Part shown: positions 5,565 to 5,597 of the stretch, one piece after another
Layout of the letters: each line of letters opens with the position of its first letter
Position numbering within the stretch: position 1 is the stretch's first letter
From: Actinomycetota bacterium
GTDB lineage: Bacteria > Actinomycetota > Thermoleophilia > Gaiellales > Gaiellaceae
Assembly: GCA_013812465.1 (NCBI GenBank)
Contig: JACCTK010000165.1
Span: 1-5,597 of the forward strand
DNA: 5,597 bases
Reading direction: 5' to 3'
Program-made: the position numbers and the translations under genes
The notes under the pieces: model-generated
What the model was told of the DNA's origin: nothing
What the model saw: only the letters and a program-made list of their open reading frames with translations
Database searches by the model: none

Positions 5565-5588
5565 GGGGTCAGGCTTCAGCCTGACACC
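5565..5588 (+). terminator. Palindrome 3 after truA (terminator-like, same family as after rplQ)
   Basis: GGGGTCAGGC (5565-5574) and GCCTGACACC (5579-5588) form the same 10-bp stem with TTCA loop as palindrome 2, with one mismatch (G5567 against A5586). It begins 3 nt after the truA stop and is followed by GTCTTTGGG at the window edge, a weak T-rich stretch. Its position fits an end-of-unit terminator or a REP-like repeat. Confidence 0.55.
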
Positions 5589-5597
5589 GTCTTTGGG

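Noticed and set aside
1..5597. CRISPR array, tRNA or rRNA genes, transposase genes
   Set aside because: No regularly spaced repeats, cloverleaf or rRNA signatures and no transposase-like protein were found on either strand.

Overview
The window is a high-GC bacterial chromosome segment carrying the 'alpha operon' end of the main ribosomal-protein cluster, all on the + strand: the last codons of map (methionine aminopeptidase), then rpmJ (L36), rpsM (S13), rpsK (S11), rpsD (S4), rpoA (RNA polymerase alpha) and rplQ (L17). After rplQ come a small NfeD-like membrane protein, a secreted or anchored six-bladed kelch-propeller protein, and truA (tRNA pseudouridine synthase A). Gene order, GTG/TTG starts, strong GC bias at third codon positions and the wording of S4 and alpha point to Actinomycetota. 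The zinc-binding ('C+') S4 suggests a deep-branching class such as Thermoleophilia (Gaiellales/Solirubrobacterales-like). That placement is an inference from remembered protein families, not from a search.

Layout. 1-87: map 3' end. 88-314: no convincing gene. infA, which usually sits here, is not visible; instead there is a 14-bp tandem repeat, a plausible extended -10 promoter and a leader with two hairpins. 315-810: rpmJ and rpsM, 7 nt apart. 811-973: an unusual 163-nt gap between rpsM and rpsK. 974-1998: rpsK and rpsD, overlapping by 1 nt. 1999-2053: a palindromic element, then the ribosome binding site for a TTG-started rpoA. 2054-3444: rpoA and rplQ, overlapping by 4 nt (TTGA). 3445-3528: two near-identical palindromes in opposite orientation. 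3529-4814: the nfeD-like gene and the kelch gene, overlapping by 4 nt (ATGA). 4836-5561: truA, followed by a third copy of the palindrome.

The most interesting structure is the rpsM-rpsK gap. It is almost entirely one long imperfect palindrome (815-972) with a perfect 9-bp stem at its centre, and it is flanked by a direct repeat, TGATGGC. The left copy holds the rpsM stop and the right copy holds the rpsK start. This is the picture expected if a small MITE-like palindromic element inserted into an ancestral TGATG stop/start overlap and the target duplication kept both genes intact. The insert also leaves an open 54-codon frame joined by TGATG at both ends. Two other palindrome families occupy the rpsD-rpoA spacer and the ends of the rplQ and truA units, so short palindromes appear to have colonised several gaps of an otherwise very compact operon.

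The ribosomal genes and rpoA supply 30S/50S subunits and the polymerase assembly platform. truA modifies tRNA anticodon arms, so it fits the translation theme. The NfeD-like and kelch genes have no evident link to translation and look like lineage-specific insertions between rplQ and truA.
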